The notes: generated by a model not told the origin, from the letters alone. A stretch of DNA of 64,000 nucleotides from a bacterium (GCA_016125085.1 WGMM01000018.1:62001-126000), one strand, 5' to 3'; numbered from the stretch's first letter, positions 8,683-19,462 are shown. Numbers and translations: made by a program.

Positions 8683-8707
8683 AGACGGACGAGTCGACCG
8701 TCCGTCT
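8683..8707. repeat. perfect 9-bp inverted repeat, 7-base spacer
   Basis: Arms AGACGGACG (8683-8691) and CGTCCGTCT (8699-8707) are exact reverse complements around the spacer AGTCGAC. The element lies in the divergent gap between the MazG-like gene and the zinc-ribbon gene, ending 12 bases before the latter's GTG. It could be an operator or an mRNA hairpin close to the ribosome site. Confidence 0.6.
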
Positions 8708-8719
8708 GGGATCACCCGT

Positions 8720-9103
8720 GTGAGTAATAATTGCGACAAGGAGCCCGATGCCGTGGAACATTGCTGTCATGGTTCGCAAAACATGTTCCGGGAAGTCGGT
8801 CAACGGGGCGTCGCTTTGATCGTCAGGCTCAATTTCGAAGGCGATCCTCGCGTTGCGCTTCAATCACGCGGTGTCGATTTCGATGAGATCCCTGTTCTGG
8901 AGAGTAGTCCGGTCCGGGAGTTCTCGATAAACGTCGCATGCGAGATCGGTGTGCGATTCTGCCCTTTTTGCGGTTCCCGGTTCGAAGACGTCATCCGCAG
9001 GAATCTCGAACTTTACCTCGATCTTGCGAAAACCCACGAAAAGTACCGCTTAGGGCCTTTCGAAACGAAGAAGCCCGGGCAGTCTGACGACGGTCGATCG
9101 TAA
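8720..9103 (+). CDS. small hypothetical protein with CPFCG knuckle
   Basis: Predicted 127-residue protein of unknown function. Its N-terminal part holds two Cys-rich spots (Cys5 and CCH at 15-17), and near residue 80 it has CPFCG in the context GVRFCPFCGSRF, which looks like half of a zinc ribbon. The C-terminal part is helical and charged. The frame is open from 8579, but the GTG at 8720 is favoured because GGGA at 8708-8711 lies 8 bases upstream. A start further upstream would overlap the divergent MazG-like gene. There is no signal peptide. Codon use looks like that of real genes here, but being short and unrecognised it remains moderately uncertain. Confidence 0.6.
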   Translation: MSNNCDKEPDAVEHCCHGSQNMFREVGQRGVALIVRLNFEGDPRVALQSRGVDFDEIPVLESSPVREFSINVACEIGVRFCPFCGSRFEDVIRRNLELYLDLAKTHEKYRLGPFETKKPGQSDDGRS

Positions 9104-9165
9104 GGTATGGAGATTTAGGCAGATTTCTGCCGTTGCATTCGCTGTTCGCTCCAGTCGATCGAAAG

Positions 9166-10986
9166 TCAGCGAACGCTTCGGCTCCACAACACCCATTTCT
9201 CATTCGAAGCGACGACTTGCCAGCTTTTGCCCCCCCTTGGCATGCCTTTGCCGGCAGGCATCAGCACGACCACTTCGAAATAGCGTGCGATCGCTTCGGC
9301 GGCGATTTCGGGCGTCATGGCGTCGAACGCTTTCAGCCTGGCGGCCTTGACGTTCTCAGGCCACCAGTCCGGGTCGATCGGCAGGCAGCCGGTGCACATG
9401 TAGGATGCCCCGAGCTTGCCGTATTCCTCACGGTTCAGGCCCATGAGATAGCCATTGAGCGCGTGCCGCCGAATCGCTTCTTCTTCGGGGATCACCGTCA
9501 GCTGAGTCGAATAGGGCTCCTGATAAAGCTGAAACGCCTTCGTGTGCAGGGCCAGCCAGTCCATCTCGAACGGGCCAACGAGAGCGGCGTTGCCGTCCAG
9601 GTTCAGAGATTTCAGGGCCGGCAGCAGCGATTCGGTCTCGGCCTTCATGCGACGATAACCGGCCGGCTGGGTCGCGATCGACGAATCGTAAGCCCTCATG
9701 CAGCCGCAGACGGCCACGAAACTGACAGCCGCGATTCCGAAAGCGGGCACGAACGCGCGGAACCGGGCGAGGAGCCGAATGCCCAGCAGCAGCAGGGCGA
9801 TTTCGCTGAGCGGGTTGCAGACATATTGCCAGTGGAAATTTTCGAACTCCAGCCCCGCCCAGATGCCGGCATTGCAAAGCACGAAACCGGCCGCCGCACC
9901 GAGCCAGAGGACGACGTCCAGCCGCGACCGCCAGAAAGCCAGGGCCAGCGTCATCACGGCGAATTTGGCATAGAACATGGTGTTATATGCATACATGTAT
10001 CGAAACGCGTCGCCGGCGGGAAGCTTCTGGCCACGGCACATCCGTTCGAGGATTTCGGCGACTCCCGGCACAGTTTGTACGTGCCGTTTGGCCAGAATGT
10101 CCGGCAGGCCGATCGCCAGGCCGACGACCAGCACGAAGCACAGGTGGATGATCTCCGTGCGCAGGCGGGTATCGCTGCGGTTGGCCAGCCAGGCCGCTGA
10201 TTTCAGTGCGATCATGCCGGCGATGATCCCGGCCAGGGCCGTCCAGAAGAAGAAATAGAGCAGCACGTTCACGCCCAGCAGCAGGGCGGCGGCCACGGCC
10301 CAGGTGCGTTTTTCGACATGGGCGAGAGCCCAGATCGCCAGCAGGAAAAACGGGAAGTTCGTCAGGGGCGTGACGAGCCGGAATTGCGGCAGGGAGAGAT
10401 CGTCGCTCACGCTGAATCCCGCACCGGCAAGACGCGCCCGCAACTGCAGAAGCGGTTGAACGAACGAGCGTCCCTCCATCGCGCCGGGATCAGCGATGAA
10501 GATCAACGCCGCGAAGAGCGTCAGCCAGCCTGCATGCGGCAGCCCCTTCGTGCCGGAACGAAAAACCGGCCAGGCCGCTGCGCCGAAGATCAGCCCACCC
10601 GCGATGCGCCAGACGACGTTCAGAATGTCCGGCCCACCCCCGAGCGCCCCGACGAGGTGAGGCAAAGGCACGAACTGAAGCCAGGAATAGAGCAGATATT
10701 GAGGGTCGGAAGCGGCGTTGTAGGGGTCGCGCATGTGCCAGTCGCCCTGCAGGGCGGCCTTGGCATATGCGCCATAGAGCATGTGATCCGAATTGCTCCA
10801 ATAGGACCAGTCGCCGAACCTGATCCAGGAAACGGCATGCGGAAGAACGGCCAGCCCGGCCGAAACCAGCGCGAGCGACATGACGGAAAGCACGACGAAC
10901 CGGCGCCCATGCGTGGATGCGCCCAGGCTTCCGTCAACGGTCTCGATCGCATTTTGCCCGTGTTCGTCGGACTTCGGAACGTGCAT
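9166..10986 (-). CDS. multi-spanning membrane protein, function unknown
   Basis: Integral membrane protein of 606 residues with roughly ten hydrophobic segments (for example VVLSVMSLALVSAGLAVL, LTLFAALIFIADPG, FAVMTLALAFW). The long loop after the first membrane segment (WSYWSNSDHMLYGAYAKAALQGDW) and the soluble C-terminal domain resemble polytopic GT-C-like or uncharacterised sugar-handling membrane proteins. I cannot find the acidic motif that would confirm a glycosyltransferase. The ATG at 10986 is chosen because AGGAA lies 6 bases upstream; the frame stays open to 11034. The neighbouring genes give no hint of function. It converges with the zinc-ribbon gene across a 62-base gap. Confidence 0.8.
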   Translation of the reverse strand: MHVPKSDEHGQNAIETVDGSLGASTHGRRFVVLSVMSLALVSAGLAVLPHAVSWIRFGDWSYWSNSDHMLYGAYAKAALQGDWHMRDPYNAASDPQYLLYSWLQFVPLPHLVGALGGGPDILNVVWRIAGGLIFGAAAWPVFRSGTKGLPHAGWLTLFAALIFIADPGAMEGRSFVQPLLQLRARLAGAGFSVSDDLSLPQFRLVTPLTNFPFFLLAIWALAHVEKRTWAVAAALLLGVNVLLYFFFWTALAGIIAGMIALKSAAWLANRSDTRLRTEIIHLCFVLVVGLAIGLPDILAKRHVQTVPGVAEILERMCRGQKLPAGDAFRYMYAYNTMFYAKFAVMTLALAFWRSRLDVVLWLGAAAGFVLCNAGIWAGLEFENFHWQYVCNPLSEIALLLLGIRLLARFRAFVPAFGIAAVSFVAVCGCMRAYDSSIATQPAGYRRMKAETESLLPALKSLNLDGNAALVGPFEMDWLALHTKAFQLYQEPYSTQLTVIPEEEAIRRHALNGYLMGLNREEYGKLGASYMCTGCLPIDPDWWPENVKAARLKAFDAMTPEIAAEAIARYFEVVVLMPAGKGMPRGGKSWQVVASNEKWVLWSRSVR

Positions 10987-11178
10987 TATCGGTTCCTGGT
11001 GGTCGTCTCGATCGGCGTACCCATCATCGGGCACTTCTGGCCTTATTACGAACTATACGGTTTCGATGGCGCGTTGGAGAACCGAAAACCGGTTGGCCGG
11101 GCGTCAAAAAAGCACACCACTCCCGAAGGAATGGCGTGCGATGAAGATCGAAGACCGTGAACCTCGAGTCTATCTGAC

Positions 11179-12462
11179 TCAGCGGCTCGCGGCGGCGGCT
11201 TTCGAGGCGTCGGCCACGGTTTTCGGGCCTGTCAGTTCGGGTGTGTCGGCGGGGGCGGCGTGCGTGAGCAATTCGCTGAACACGAAGCCGCGATAGGGTT
11301 GAGTCGCGGCTGGCGAACCGTCTTTGCCGGCATGGGCGACCCAGAAGCGTGTCGTGGACGATTCGAAAAGCACATTATGCAGGTTCGAACCCATCGCTAC
11401 CGGGCGGTCCATCAGGCGGATGGCCTTGCCCGCGTCGATCTTGCCGAGCGATTCCTGAACCCGCCTGGCGAGAAGTTCGTAGCGGTCGCCGGCGGAAAGG
11501 ACGACGGCGTCCTTGATGGCGTGGGGCAAAAGCTGGTGCGATTCGCCCATGGCGATCGTCGAGAATTTGTCAGCCCCGGCTTCCATGCCCACGGCCTTGC
11601 CGGTTTTGCCGTCAGCGATCACGTAGTAATACTCGCAGGTGCGGGGATTGTCGCGGAAAATGGCGATGGCTTCATCGAGCGTTTTCGCTTCCTGAAGAGC
11701 CCAGCGCATCAGCACAGCCATAGGCACACCTTTCCATTTGCCCAGGCCCCTGCCCCCCATTTCGCCCAGGCTGACCTTCTCGGCGTTCATGCCGGTCACG
11801 CTGCCGATGAAGCCCGCGTAAGTCACGTTCAGGAAGGGAATTTTGCCGTCCGGCCTGGCGACCATCAGCACAGGGTGTTCCTGAAGTTTCCAGTCGATGC
11901 CGTAATCGAGCACGCGGCCGTGATAAACTTCGCCGTTGGCGGTCGCCGCACCTGAAAGGGCGAAGCCGGAACAGTGGAAAAGCTCAGGGATGAAGTTGCA
12001 CGCGGCGACATCGGCCAGCGGCACGCCCGAGCCGTCTGCCAGGCCACGCAGTTCTTCGGAATACCATTCGGGGATGAATTTCTTTTGTGTCGCCTGGATC
12101 CCTGCGATCACGCGCTGGGGCGTGAGGAATTTCACGCCGTTCCATTCCATGGTCATGTCCCTGGACTTCACGTCCAGCAGGTAGCGGACCATCGAATGGA
12201 CGTTGTCCTTGAGCAGGACACCGTGCTGAAAGCCCATTTCGTAGGGCGTGCCGGCGACATGCAGTACTTTGTGGCCGCCGACTTCTTCGAGAAAGCCTTT
12301 GCCGCAGCGGGCGATGACTTTGCGATCGGTGGAAATGTCGGGCGCGGCCGTGGCTGTTTCCGCGGGCTGGGCCGCCTGGAGAGCCGCTGCCAGAGGGGCG
12401 ATCAGGCAGATCGCGCAAGCGATACCGGCATGTCGATCGAAAGCGATCCGGGGGATACGCAT
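11179..12462 (-). CDS. exported C45-family (acyltransferase-like) peptidase
   Basis: Secreted Ntn-hydrolase-like protein of 427 residues. An N-terminal signal sequence (about residues 11-30) precedes a domain with YEMGFQHGVLLKD and then HCSGFALSG, where Cys164 fits the N-terminal nucleophile exposed by self-cleavage in the C45 / isopenicillin-N acyltransferase family. Further typical stretches are GEVYHGRVLDYG, NVTYAGFIGSVTGMN and MGSNLHNVLFE. Members act on amide or acyl bonds of small molecules or on peptides; the substrate here is unknown. The ATG at 12462 is preferred over a TTG two codons upstream because GGAG lies 9 bases before it. The C-terminal 30 residues are Ala/Pro-rich. Confidence 0.85.
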   Translation of the reverse strand: MRIPRIAFDRHAGIACAICLIAPLAAALQAAQPAETATAAPDISTDRKVIARCGKGFLEEVGGHKVLHVAGTPYEMGFQHGVLLKDNVHSMVRYLLDVKSRDMTMEWNGVKFLTPQRVIAGIQATQKKFIPEWYSEELRGLADGSGVPLADVAACNFIPELFHCSGFALSGAATANGEVYHGRVLDYGIDWKLQEHPVLMVARPDGKIPFLNVTYAGFIGSVTGMNAEKVSLGEMGGRGLGKWKGVPMAVLMRWALQEAKTLDEAIAIFRDNPRTCEYYYVIADGKTGKAVGMEAGADKFSTIAMGESHQLLPHAIKDAVVLSAGDRYELLARRVQESLGKIDAGKAIRLMDRPVAMGSNLHNVLFESSTTRFWVAHAGKDGSPAATQPYRGFVFSELLTHAAPADTPELTGPKTVADASKAAAASR

Positions 12463-12566
12463 GGGCAAAGGCTCCGAAAAGGTCGGTCGATCGCGGTGGA
12501 GTTACGGGATTTCCGGAATGAGTCTTCCGAAAGGATCAGGATGAAAACATTTTACGAAACTTAAGA

Positions 12567-12608
12567 ACCAGGTGAAGACGAATCCTGAAGAGTTTCGTCT
12601 TTCCTGGT
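12567..12608 (-). terminator. putative hairpin terminator after the lipoprotein gene
   Basis: A two-part stem: ACCAGG (12567-12572) pairs with CCTGGT (12603-12608), and AAGACGAA (12575-12582) pairs with TTCGTCTT (12594-12601), with a small internal loop. Read on the minus strand it lies 77 bases after the stop at 12685 and is followed by a T-rich stretch (TTCTTAAGTTT). It separates the lipoprotein gene from the C45 peptidase gene. Confidence 0.6.
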
Positions 12609-12684
12609 CCATGGATCGAAATGGCGGACGGAACTCGTTCCAGCCGCTGTTCCGGGAGGAATGACGGCTGGAGACGGGCGATCG

Positions 12685-13299
12685 TCACTTCTTGGTCAGT
12701 TCGGCGATCTTGGCCATCAGTTCGTCGATGGCGGGCTTGACCTTCTCGCTCAGGCTCTTGTCGCCGAGAAGCTTGGCGGCCGATTCCTTGAGATATTCGG
12801 CGTTCGCGCCGATGTACTTGGCGACCAGTTCCTTGGCGGTGTCGGGGATTTTCGAAAGCGCGGCCTTGATCGGCTCGAGCTTGCCGCTGAGTTCCTTGAG
12901 TTTCGCAGCGGCGGCGTCGGCCGAGGCGCCGTCCTTGACCGATTCGAAGGCTTCCGTCGCAGAGCCGACGAGCTTCGTGAACTCACCCTTGAATCCGTCG
13001 ACTTCCGGCAGCTTCGGCAGCTCGATCTTGTCGATGGCTTCCTTCGCCTTGGCCACACCTTCAGCCACGACGGCCTTGGCCTTTTCGGCACCTTCGGCGA
13101 CCGCTTCCTTCGCCTTGTCGACGTTCTCCGTGACCTTTTCCTTGGCTTCGTTGATTTGTTCCTTTACAGAGTCGGGCACGGACGGTACGGAAACGACCGG
13201 ACCGGTTTCTCCCTCACCACCACCGCCGCCGCAACCAGCCGCAAGAAGGGAAAGACCCGTGAGACCTGTCGTAAAGATCGTCTTGTTCAAGCGTTTCAT
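12685..13299 (-). CDS. lipoprotein with Lys/Ala-rich helical repeats
   Basis: Predicted lipoprotein of 204 residues. The signal sequence ends in a lipobox with Cys23 (LSLLAAGC), followed by a flexible Gly-rich linker. Residues about 45-90 form a strongly heptad-like Ala/Lys/Glu segment (KEKVTENVDKAKEAVAEG) resembling LEA or apolipoprotein-like amphipathic helices. Residues about 95-200 form a second helical domain that resembles the C-terminus of the neighbouring DUF937-type protein: an ungapped 44-residue stretch shows about 16 identities, including VKDxAS. The ATG at 13299 gives the shortest signal sequence; the frame is open to 13386. It probably lies on the cell surface or in the periplasm. 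Function unknown. Confidence 0.85.
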   Translation of the reverse strand: MKRLNKTIFTTGLTGLSLLAAGCGGGGGEGETGPVVSVPSVPDSVKEQINEAKEKVTENVDKAKEAVAEGAEKAKAVVAEGVAKAKEAIDKIELPKLPEVDGFKGEFTKLVGSATEAFESVKDGASADAAAAKLKELSGKLEPIKAALSKIPDTAKELVAKYIGANAEYLKESAAKLLGDKSLSEKVKPAIDELMAKIAELTKK

Positions 13300-13625
13300 C
13301 GTTATTCCGTTCGGAAAGACTATCGCATCCGGCCTGAAGCGATTCGACAGTCGATACGCCCCGGCCAGCCGGTCTATCGATCGCAAGTCATCGTGCGATG
13401 GACTCTTCGATCGATCACACCAACCATTTTAGGGGCGGCCCGATCATGAAACAATTCCTGCGGACAGAGAATTCGGGCCGAAATGTTCGCCGGAATCTTC
13501 GGCCCGAGCCCTCATATGCCTGAAAATGATGGTGCTTGAAAGGTTCGTGCGGTTCAGGGGAATACGGCGGAATTCTCCAGGATTGCGAATTCGCAGGGAT
13601 GTGATTCCCGGATTTCCGCTCTTAT
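13300..13625. other. intergenic region with one hairpin
   Basis: These 326 bases separate the DUF937-type gene from the lipoprotein gene, both on the minus strand. They hold one clear hairpin (separate entry) and presumably the lipoprotein promoter, which I could not place. The short open frames here show no ribosome site or family resemblance. Confidence 0.6.
13474..13506 (-). terminator. GC-rich hairpin after the DUF937-type gene
   Basis: CGGGCCGAA (13474-13482) and TTCGGCCCG (13498-13506) are perfect reverse complements with a 15-base loop, and one further T-A pair outside. It lies about 120 bases downstream of the minus-strand stop at 13626. No T tract follows, so it may stabilise the 3' end or act only partly as a terminator. 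Confidence 0.45.
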
Positions 13626-14669
13626 TCACGATTCCATGGATTTGAATTTGTCGAGGACGAGTTTCAGCGCCGGTTCGATTTTCTCGCCGACACCTGGAAT
13701 TCCCAGCAGCTTTTCGATGAGCTTCGTGAGTTCGCCCAGCTTGCCGTTGAGAAGCGCGGTCAGTTTGGCCTTGCCTTCCTCCGGGAGTTTGTCGGCCAGC
13801 GATTTGATCCTATCCAGGCCCGCCGCCAGCGATTCGACTTTCGGCCGGGCGGCTTCCGCGGAAGCCGCGTCCTTGACCGTGTTGAGGACCTCGGTCAGCG
13901 AAGCGAACTGGGTGGTGAGATCGCCCGAGATTTTCTCGAAACCCGCCAGAGCGTTCGCTGGGTCGGCGGCCGCGGGGGTATTGATCCCGTCTTCAGCCGA
14001 AATCTTCGCGACATCTTCCGCCGTCGGCAATTTCGCATCGGGTTTCCCGCTGCCAGACCAATCGGAATAAGCCCGGTAGGCGAGCGTCACCAATACAGCA
14101 ACCAGTACCACTTTCATCGTCTTCGATATCTTGGAACCAGCTCCAAGATCGGGAATGTCGGCCAGAGAAAGCCCCTTGGGCAAGGCGGCCTCGATATTCG
14201 GCTTTTGTTCTTCGAGCAGGCGGCTGAGGTCCGCGGGCGATCCGCCACGTTGCTTCCACTGGTTCGCGAGCAGGCCGAGGATCAGCGGCGCGAGGGTTTT
14301 CAGAAGCTTGCCGATCGACTTGGCGTCGATGCCCAGCACCTTGGCCAGAAGCATGGCGATGGCCAGCCCCTTGCCGCTCAGGAGCGAACCGAGGACGGAG
14401 GCACCCTTTTCCACTTTGGCCTCGTCAAGACCGCCGATGGTTTCTTCCAGCACTTCCGGTTTCAGACCCTGGACTTTTTCGAGCATGCCCGTCAATTGCC
14501 CGAGCCCGGCCTGGCTGCCCGCCAGTTTCAGCAGAATGCCCAGAATCGCGGGGACACCGCCCTTGATCGCCTTTTCGAGATCGGCGCGAGAAAGGCCGGT
14601 CACGGAGGCCAGCTTTTCCAGAGCCACGGGGCTGGCGAATTGCTGGATCAAAACTTCGATGAGATTCAT
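13626..14669 (-). CDS. DUF937-type protein with single membrane segment
   Basis: Protein of 347 residues in three parts. Residues 1-170 are helical and Gly/Leu-rich and match the DUF937 style (LIQQFASPVALEKLASVTGLS, GVPAILGILLKLAGS, VLGSLLSGKGLAIAMLLAKVLG). About residues 183-202 form one membrane segment (KVVLVAVLVTLAYRAY). The remainder is a Lys/Ala/Glu-rich helical domain outside or inside the membrane. That last domain resembles the C-terminus of the lipoprotein encoded next downstream (12685-13299), suggesting a shared binding module or an old duplication. Function is unknown for the family. The start is the ATG at 14669, divergent from acs. Confidence 0.8.
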   Translation of the reverse strand: MNLIEVLIQQFASPVALEKLASVTGLSRADLEKAIKGGVPAILGILLKLAGSQAGLGQLTGMLEKVQGLKPEVLEETIGGLDEAKVEKGASVLGSLLSGKGLAIAMLLAKVLGIDAKSIGKLLKTLAPLILGLLANQWKQRGGSPADLSRLLEEQKPNIEAALPKGLSLADIPDLGAGSKISKTMKVVLVAVLVTLAYRAYSDWSGSGKPDAKLPTAEDVAKISAEDGINTPAAADPANALAGFEKISGDLTTQFASLTEVLNTVKDAASAEAARPKVESLAAGLDRIKSLADKLPEEGKAKLTALLNGKLGELTKLIEKLLGIPGVGEKIEPALKLVLDKFKSMES

Positions 14670-14951
14670 GGCGCGGGCTCCGGTGTCAAAAAGTGATGCG
14701 ATTCGATCGGATACGTCAAAAGATGCCGATTTTCCGAAGATGGGCGTATTCTTACCGAAAGTTCGAGAGGAAGCAACGTTACGAGTCGAAATCTTGCGGA
14801 ATAGTCCGCCTGCTCCGGCGGATTTGAAGTGACGCTCGCTTTCGGTTATGCTGTTCGCCTATCCTGCCGGAATACGTACATCCGTCGTCCGTCGAAAATC
14901 CGTTCGCATCGCCATGGGCCGCAAGGCCCTCTCTTCGGAGAACTTCCCGAA

Positions 14952-16913
<1,962 letters not shown>

Positions 16914-16946
16914 TCGAATTCGGCTTTACACTTTCTACCGAACGAA

Positions 16947-16993
16947 GAACCGGTTTCAGGCACGCGTTGCGTGCCTGAAACCGGTTCATTTTT
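16947..16993 (+). terminator. strong rho-independent terminator of acs
   Basis: A perfect 19-base-pair stem (arms 16947-16965 and 16969-16987) closes on the three-base loop GTT and is followed by five Ts at 16989-16993. It begins 34 bases after the acs stop. The length and perfection of the stem are unusual for a terminator. Confidence 0.92.
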
Positions 16994-17036
16994 GAGGTAT
17001 TGCAGAAATCCGGTCCTGGTGTACCGGTAATTGTCC

Positions 17037-17516
17037 TCACTTTCGAGTTCGTGGCATCCGCGATCTCGCACCGCCTTCGAGCGCGAGATCGAAGGTCTGG
17101 CCAGAGCCCGGAGCGACTTCGATTTCCAGGGTCGACTGGGCGTTGTACTGAACAGGCACGGCTTCCGTGATTTCGTCGACCTTGGCTTTCGGATTGTCCG
17201 CATCGCGGACTTTGCGGCCCGTCGGCTGCTTTGACTCGACGAGCACCTTATATTTGCCGGGCGTGGGGCCGGCTTCCCGTTCGATGACGGATTTGCCGTT
17301 TTCGATGATGGCCACGGCGGTTTCGCCAGTGGAGTCGGCAGGAATCAGCGAGACGAGCCCGGTGGGCAATTCCTTGCCGTTGAGAGTCACGCGGCCTTCA
17401 AGAGCCACGCGGGGCTTACCGTCGCCTGTGCCACAACCGGCGAAGAAGAAGACGCCGACTGAAATGGACAGGTGCAAATATGAGGATTCTGCAAACTGAC
17501 GGATGTCGTAAAGCAT
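17037..17516 (-). CDS. small lipoprotein, carboxypeptidase-regulatory-like domain
   Basis: Predicted lipoprotein of 159 residues. A hydrophobic N-terminus ends in FFAGC (Cys28), followed by a beta-sandwich domain of the type found in many planctomycete lipoproteins: GRVTLNGKELPTGLVSLIPADSTGE, then GPTPGKYKVLVES, the latter resembling the turn of carboxypeptidase-regulatory domains. The ATG at 17516 is supported by GGAG 7 bases upstream. It lies downstream of the DUF1559 gene on the same strand. This pairing recurs in planctomycetes, so the two proteins may belong to the same envelope structure, although a hairpin sits between them. The specific role is unknown. Confidence 0.85.
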   Translation of the reverse strand: MLYDIRQFAESSYLHLSISVGVFFFAGCGTGDGKPRVALEGRVTLNGKELPTGLVSLIPADSTGETAVAIIENGKSVIEREAGPTPGKYKVLVESKQPTGRKVRDADNPKAKVDEITEAVPVQYNAQSTLEIEVAPGSGQTFDLALEGGARSRMPRTRK

Positions 17517-17639
17517 GGATTATCTCCGTTTCGCTCGCTGGAGCCTCTCACCGGCAACTTGCGGCGGGCTCACCGTGCAGCGGCGAATGTGTAGCGGAAC
17601 GATCGTGTCGTGGTCGTAATTTGGAGTTTGCGGTGCAGG

Positions 17640-17682
17640 AAAACCGGTCGTCGGCCACGAGTCAGGATAGCTGACGACCGGT
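17640..17682 (-). terminator. terminator after the DUF1559 gene
   Basis: ACCGGTCGTC (17643-17652) and GACGACCGGT (17673-17682) form a perfect 10-bp stem with a 20-base loop. On the minus strand it starts 12 bases after the stop codon at 17694 and runs into four Ts. It should end, or attenuate, transcription before the lipoprotein gene at 17516. Confidence 0.7.
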
Positions 17683-17693
17683 CGGAAGATGGT

Positions 17694-18788
17694 TCAATAA
17701 GAGTCGGCCGAGATGACCTCGCCGCCGGCTCGCGTACCCAGGGCCCAGACGGTCGGGAGAGACGTCGAGTCCTTCAGGAATCGCACGGAGCCGTCCGCCA
17801 GCAGAATATTCGCCCCGCCAGGGTGATAGCTGCTAATGCCCCACACGCCGGGCGATTGCAGCGTGCCCGAATCGTTCACGGAGCAGTTCGGCGTTTTCGG
17901 ATTCGGCGGCAGCAGCAGATTACCGAGCGAATAACCGACCAGGCCCAGCGACCAGTTCTGACCGAGCGTCGTGCTCTTGCCGAATCGATTGCCAGGCGTT
18001 TTCGCGGCCGCTGCGCACTGGTTTACCCAGGGTATGAGCTTGTCCGCCAGAGCCGGGATCGAGATCGAACCATCGTTACGCTTCGTGCCTTGCGGAAAAG
18101 CGCCGAAGAAGATGATGTCCGTGGGGATCGTGATCGTATTGGCGTTGCCGCTGCCCGTCTTCCATTCCGAAAAAGCGACGGTGTTGCTGGTGCCGTCCGT
18201 AATTTCTGCTACGCCGAATGTCCGGCCCAGATCACCGACATATTGAAAAATCCCGTTCGGCGGGCCGCCCGATTGCTGGCCGGCGAATTCCATCGTGGCG
18301 CCGACGCTGGCGAAATAGTTGCCGCCAGGAGCACGACGGTTATTGAACATGGCGCCTGAGCCCTGATGATTCCAGCCAGGTTCAGGGCTGGAAGGGCACA
18401 GCATCAGCGCTAGTCGTGTCGTGGTCGTCGTCGAGTTGATCCAGTCACCGGCTGCGGCGTTGTTGAAGGCTGAGATATGGAAGTTTGCGGCGTTGTAGAG
18501 AGCCGTTTGTTCCGAAAACCCCAGCAACCGCACTTGGGCGCTGAAGTCGCGGTTATTGCCGAGCGTGCCGTCGTGGTTGCGGCCGAACAGGGCTCCGGGC
18601 GGAAAAGAGTTGAACGTCGAATGGTAATTATGCAGAGCCAGGCCGATCTGCTTCAGATTGTTCGTGCACTGGGCACGGCGGGCCGCTTCACGGGCCGATT
18701 GCACGGCCGGCAGCAACAGGGAAATGAGCACAGCGATGATCGCGATGACGACCAGCAGTTCGATCAGCGTGAATCCCTTCCGCTTCAT
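17694..18788 (-). CDS. DUF1559 protein with type IV pilin-like N-terminus
   Basis: Planctomycete pseudopilin-like protein of 364 residues. The N-terminus is a classic prepilin signal: basic MKRKG, then [16 protein letters not shown] with the conserved Glu at +5 of the mature protein, followed by [14 protein letters not shown]. The rest is the DUF1559 (SBP_bac_10) domain, ending in the family hallmark [17 protein letters not shown]. The G in KRKG-F is the predicted prepilin peptidase site. The ATG at 18788 is certain: GGAGG lies 7 bases upstream and the frame upstream is not pilin-like. Dozens of paralogues per genome are normal in this phylum; their function is unclear. A T-followed hairpin lies directly after the stop. 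Confidence 0.95.
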   Translation of the reverse strand: MKRKGFTLIELLVVIAIIAVLISLLLPAVQSAREAARRAQCTNNLKQIGLALHNYHSTFNSFPPGALFGRNHDGTLGNNRDFSAQVRLLGFSEQTALYNAANFHISAFNNAAAGDWINSTTTTTRLALMLCPSSPEPGWNHQGSGAMFNNRRAPGGNYFASVGATMEFAGQQSGGPPNGIFQYVGDLGRTFGVAEITDGTSNTVAFSEWKTGSGNANTITIPTDIIFFGAFPQGTKRNDGSISIPALADKLIPWVNQCAAAAKTPGNRFGKSTTLGQNWSLGLVGYSLGNLLLPPNPKTPNCSVNDSGTLQSPGVWGISSYHPGGANILLADGSVRFLKDSTSLPTVWALGTRAGGEVISADSY

Positions 18789-18864
18789 GTCCCAGCCTCC
18801 CTCGTCCGGTGAATCGAACCCGCGGATCACTTCGTCCTGATGCGATCCTTCAGCCTTCAAGACC

Positions 18865-19020
18865 TTATCCGAGACAAAGCAACCTCCTGTGAGACCCGGA
18901 GCGGACAATCCAGCCGCCCTGATCCCGCCTCAGACTCGACAAAGCCTGCGAAAGCCCGCGATCGTTCGCAACCCGGTTCGCACCCTGCGATTCCCCGAAA
19001 CTGACATATCGATACGCCAT
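18865..19020 (-). CDS. possible 51-residue leader peptide or small protein
   Basis: A short frame with ATG at 19020 and a strong ribosome site (AGGAG, 6 bases upstream). It ends 77 bases before the DUF1559 start. The product ([13 protein letters not shown]...) is Arg/Ser-rich, without a signal or known family. A second AGGAGG motif lies inside it at 18883-18888 without a good start codon behind it. It could be a translated leader of the DUF1559 gene or chance. Confidence 0.3.
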   Translation of the reverse strand: MAYRYVSFGESQGANRVANDRGLSQALSSLRRDQGGWIVRSGSHRRLLCLG

Positions 19021-19462
19021 CACCGTCTCCTGTCCTTCTTCTTTATCTCTCGCAGGAATGATCCTGCTTCGCCGATCACCAGGACCCGTTTCGCGAACCG
19101 TTCCCGAAATCGTGACGTCTCGTGCTCGACACACGTAATAGTCATAAAAATCATCGGATTAGTCAACATTAAACATCATTATTTTACGTCCCTTTTAGAT
19201 GATTTGAATTTAACGCCTTGTATTCACAAGTGATGTGATACATAAGATCGCAGCTGCCAGGTCGCCAGCCAGGTGATGAGTCCATAGAAAGGCGATACAT
19301 TACTGATTTTGTCGTGTATGTTTGCAGGCTCTGGCTATTGAGCCGTTCGATCATTGATAGGGCGCGCACGTGATGTCGCGGGTTCAACGTGAGCGCAAGG
19401 GTCGCGTGATCCGGTTCGTTACCGGTTTCGCAGTCGTCACATTGTCTGAAGCAATATGCTTA
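19021..19462. other. AT-richer intergenic region
   Basis: Gap upstream of the DUF1559 gene and downstream of the FAD oxidoreductase gene. Bases 19130-19330 are clearly richer in A and T than the surroundings and include a likely minus-strand promoter (separate entry). A weak hairpin pairs GTCTGA (19444-19449) with TCAGAC (19463-19468), overlapping the oxidoreductase stop codon. I see no gene. Confidence 0.5.
19138..19166 (-). promoter_or_regulatory. possible minus-strand promoter for the DUF1559 gene
   Basis: On the minus strand TTGACT (19166-19161) is followed after 17 bases by GACTAT (19143-19138) in an AT-rich stretch. Transcription would start near 19131, giving a leader of about 340 bases before the DUF1559 start and about 110 before the possible leader peptide. 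Confidence 0.4.

Noticed and set aside
19130..19330. AT-rich stretch as a mobile element or transferred island
   Set aside because: It is short, has no transposase, terminal repeats or attachment site, and fits a promoter region.
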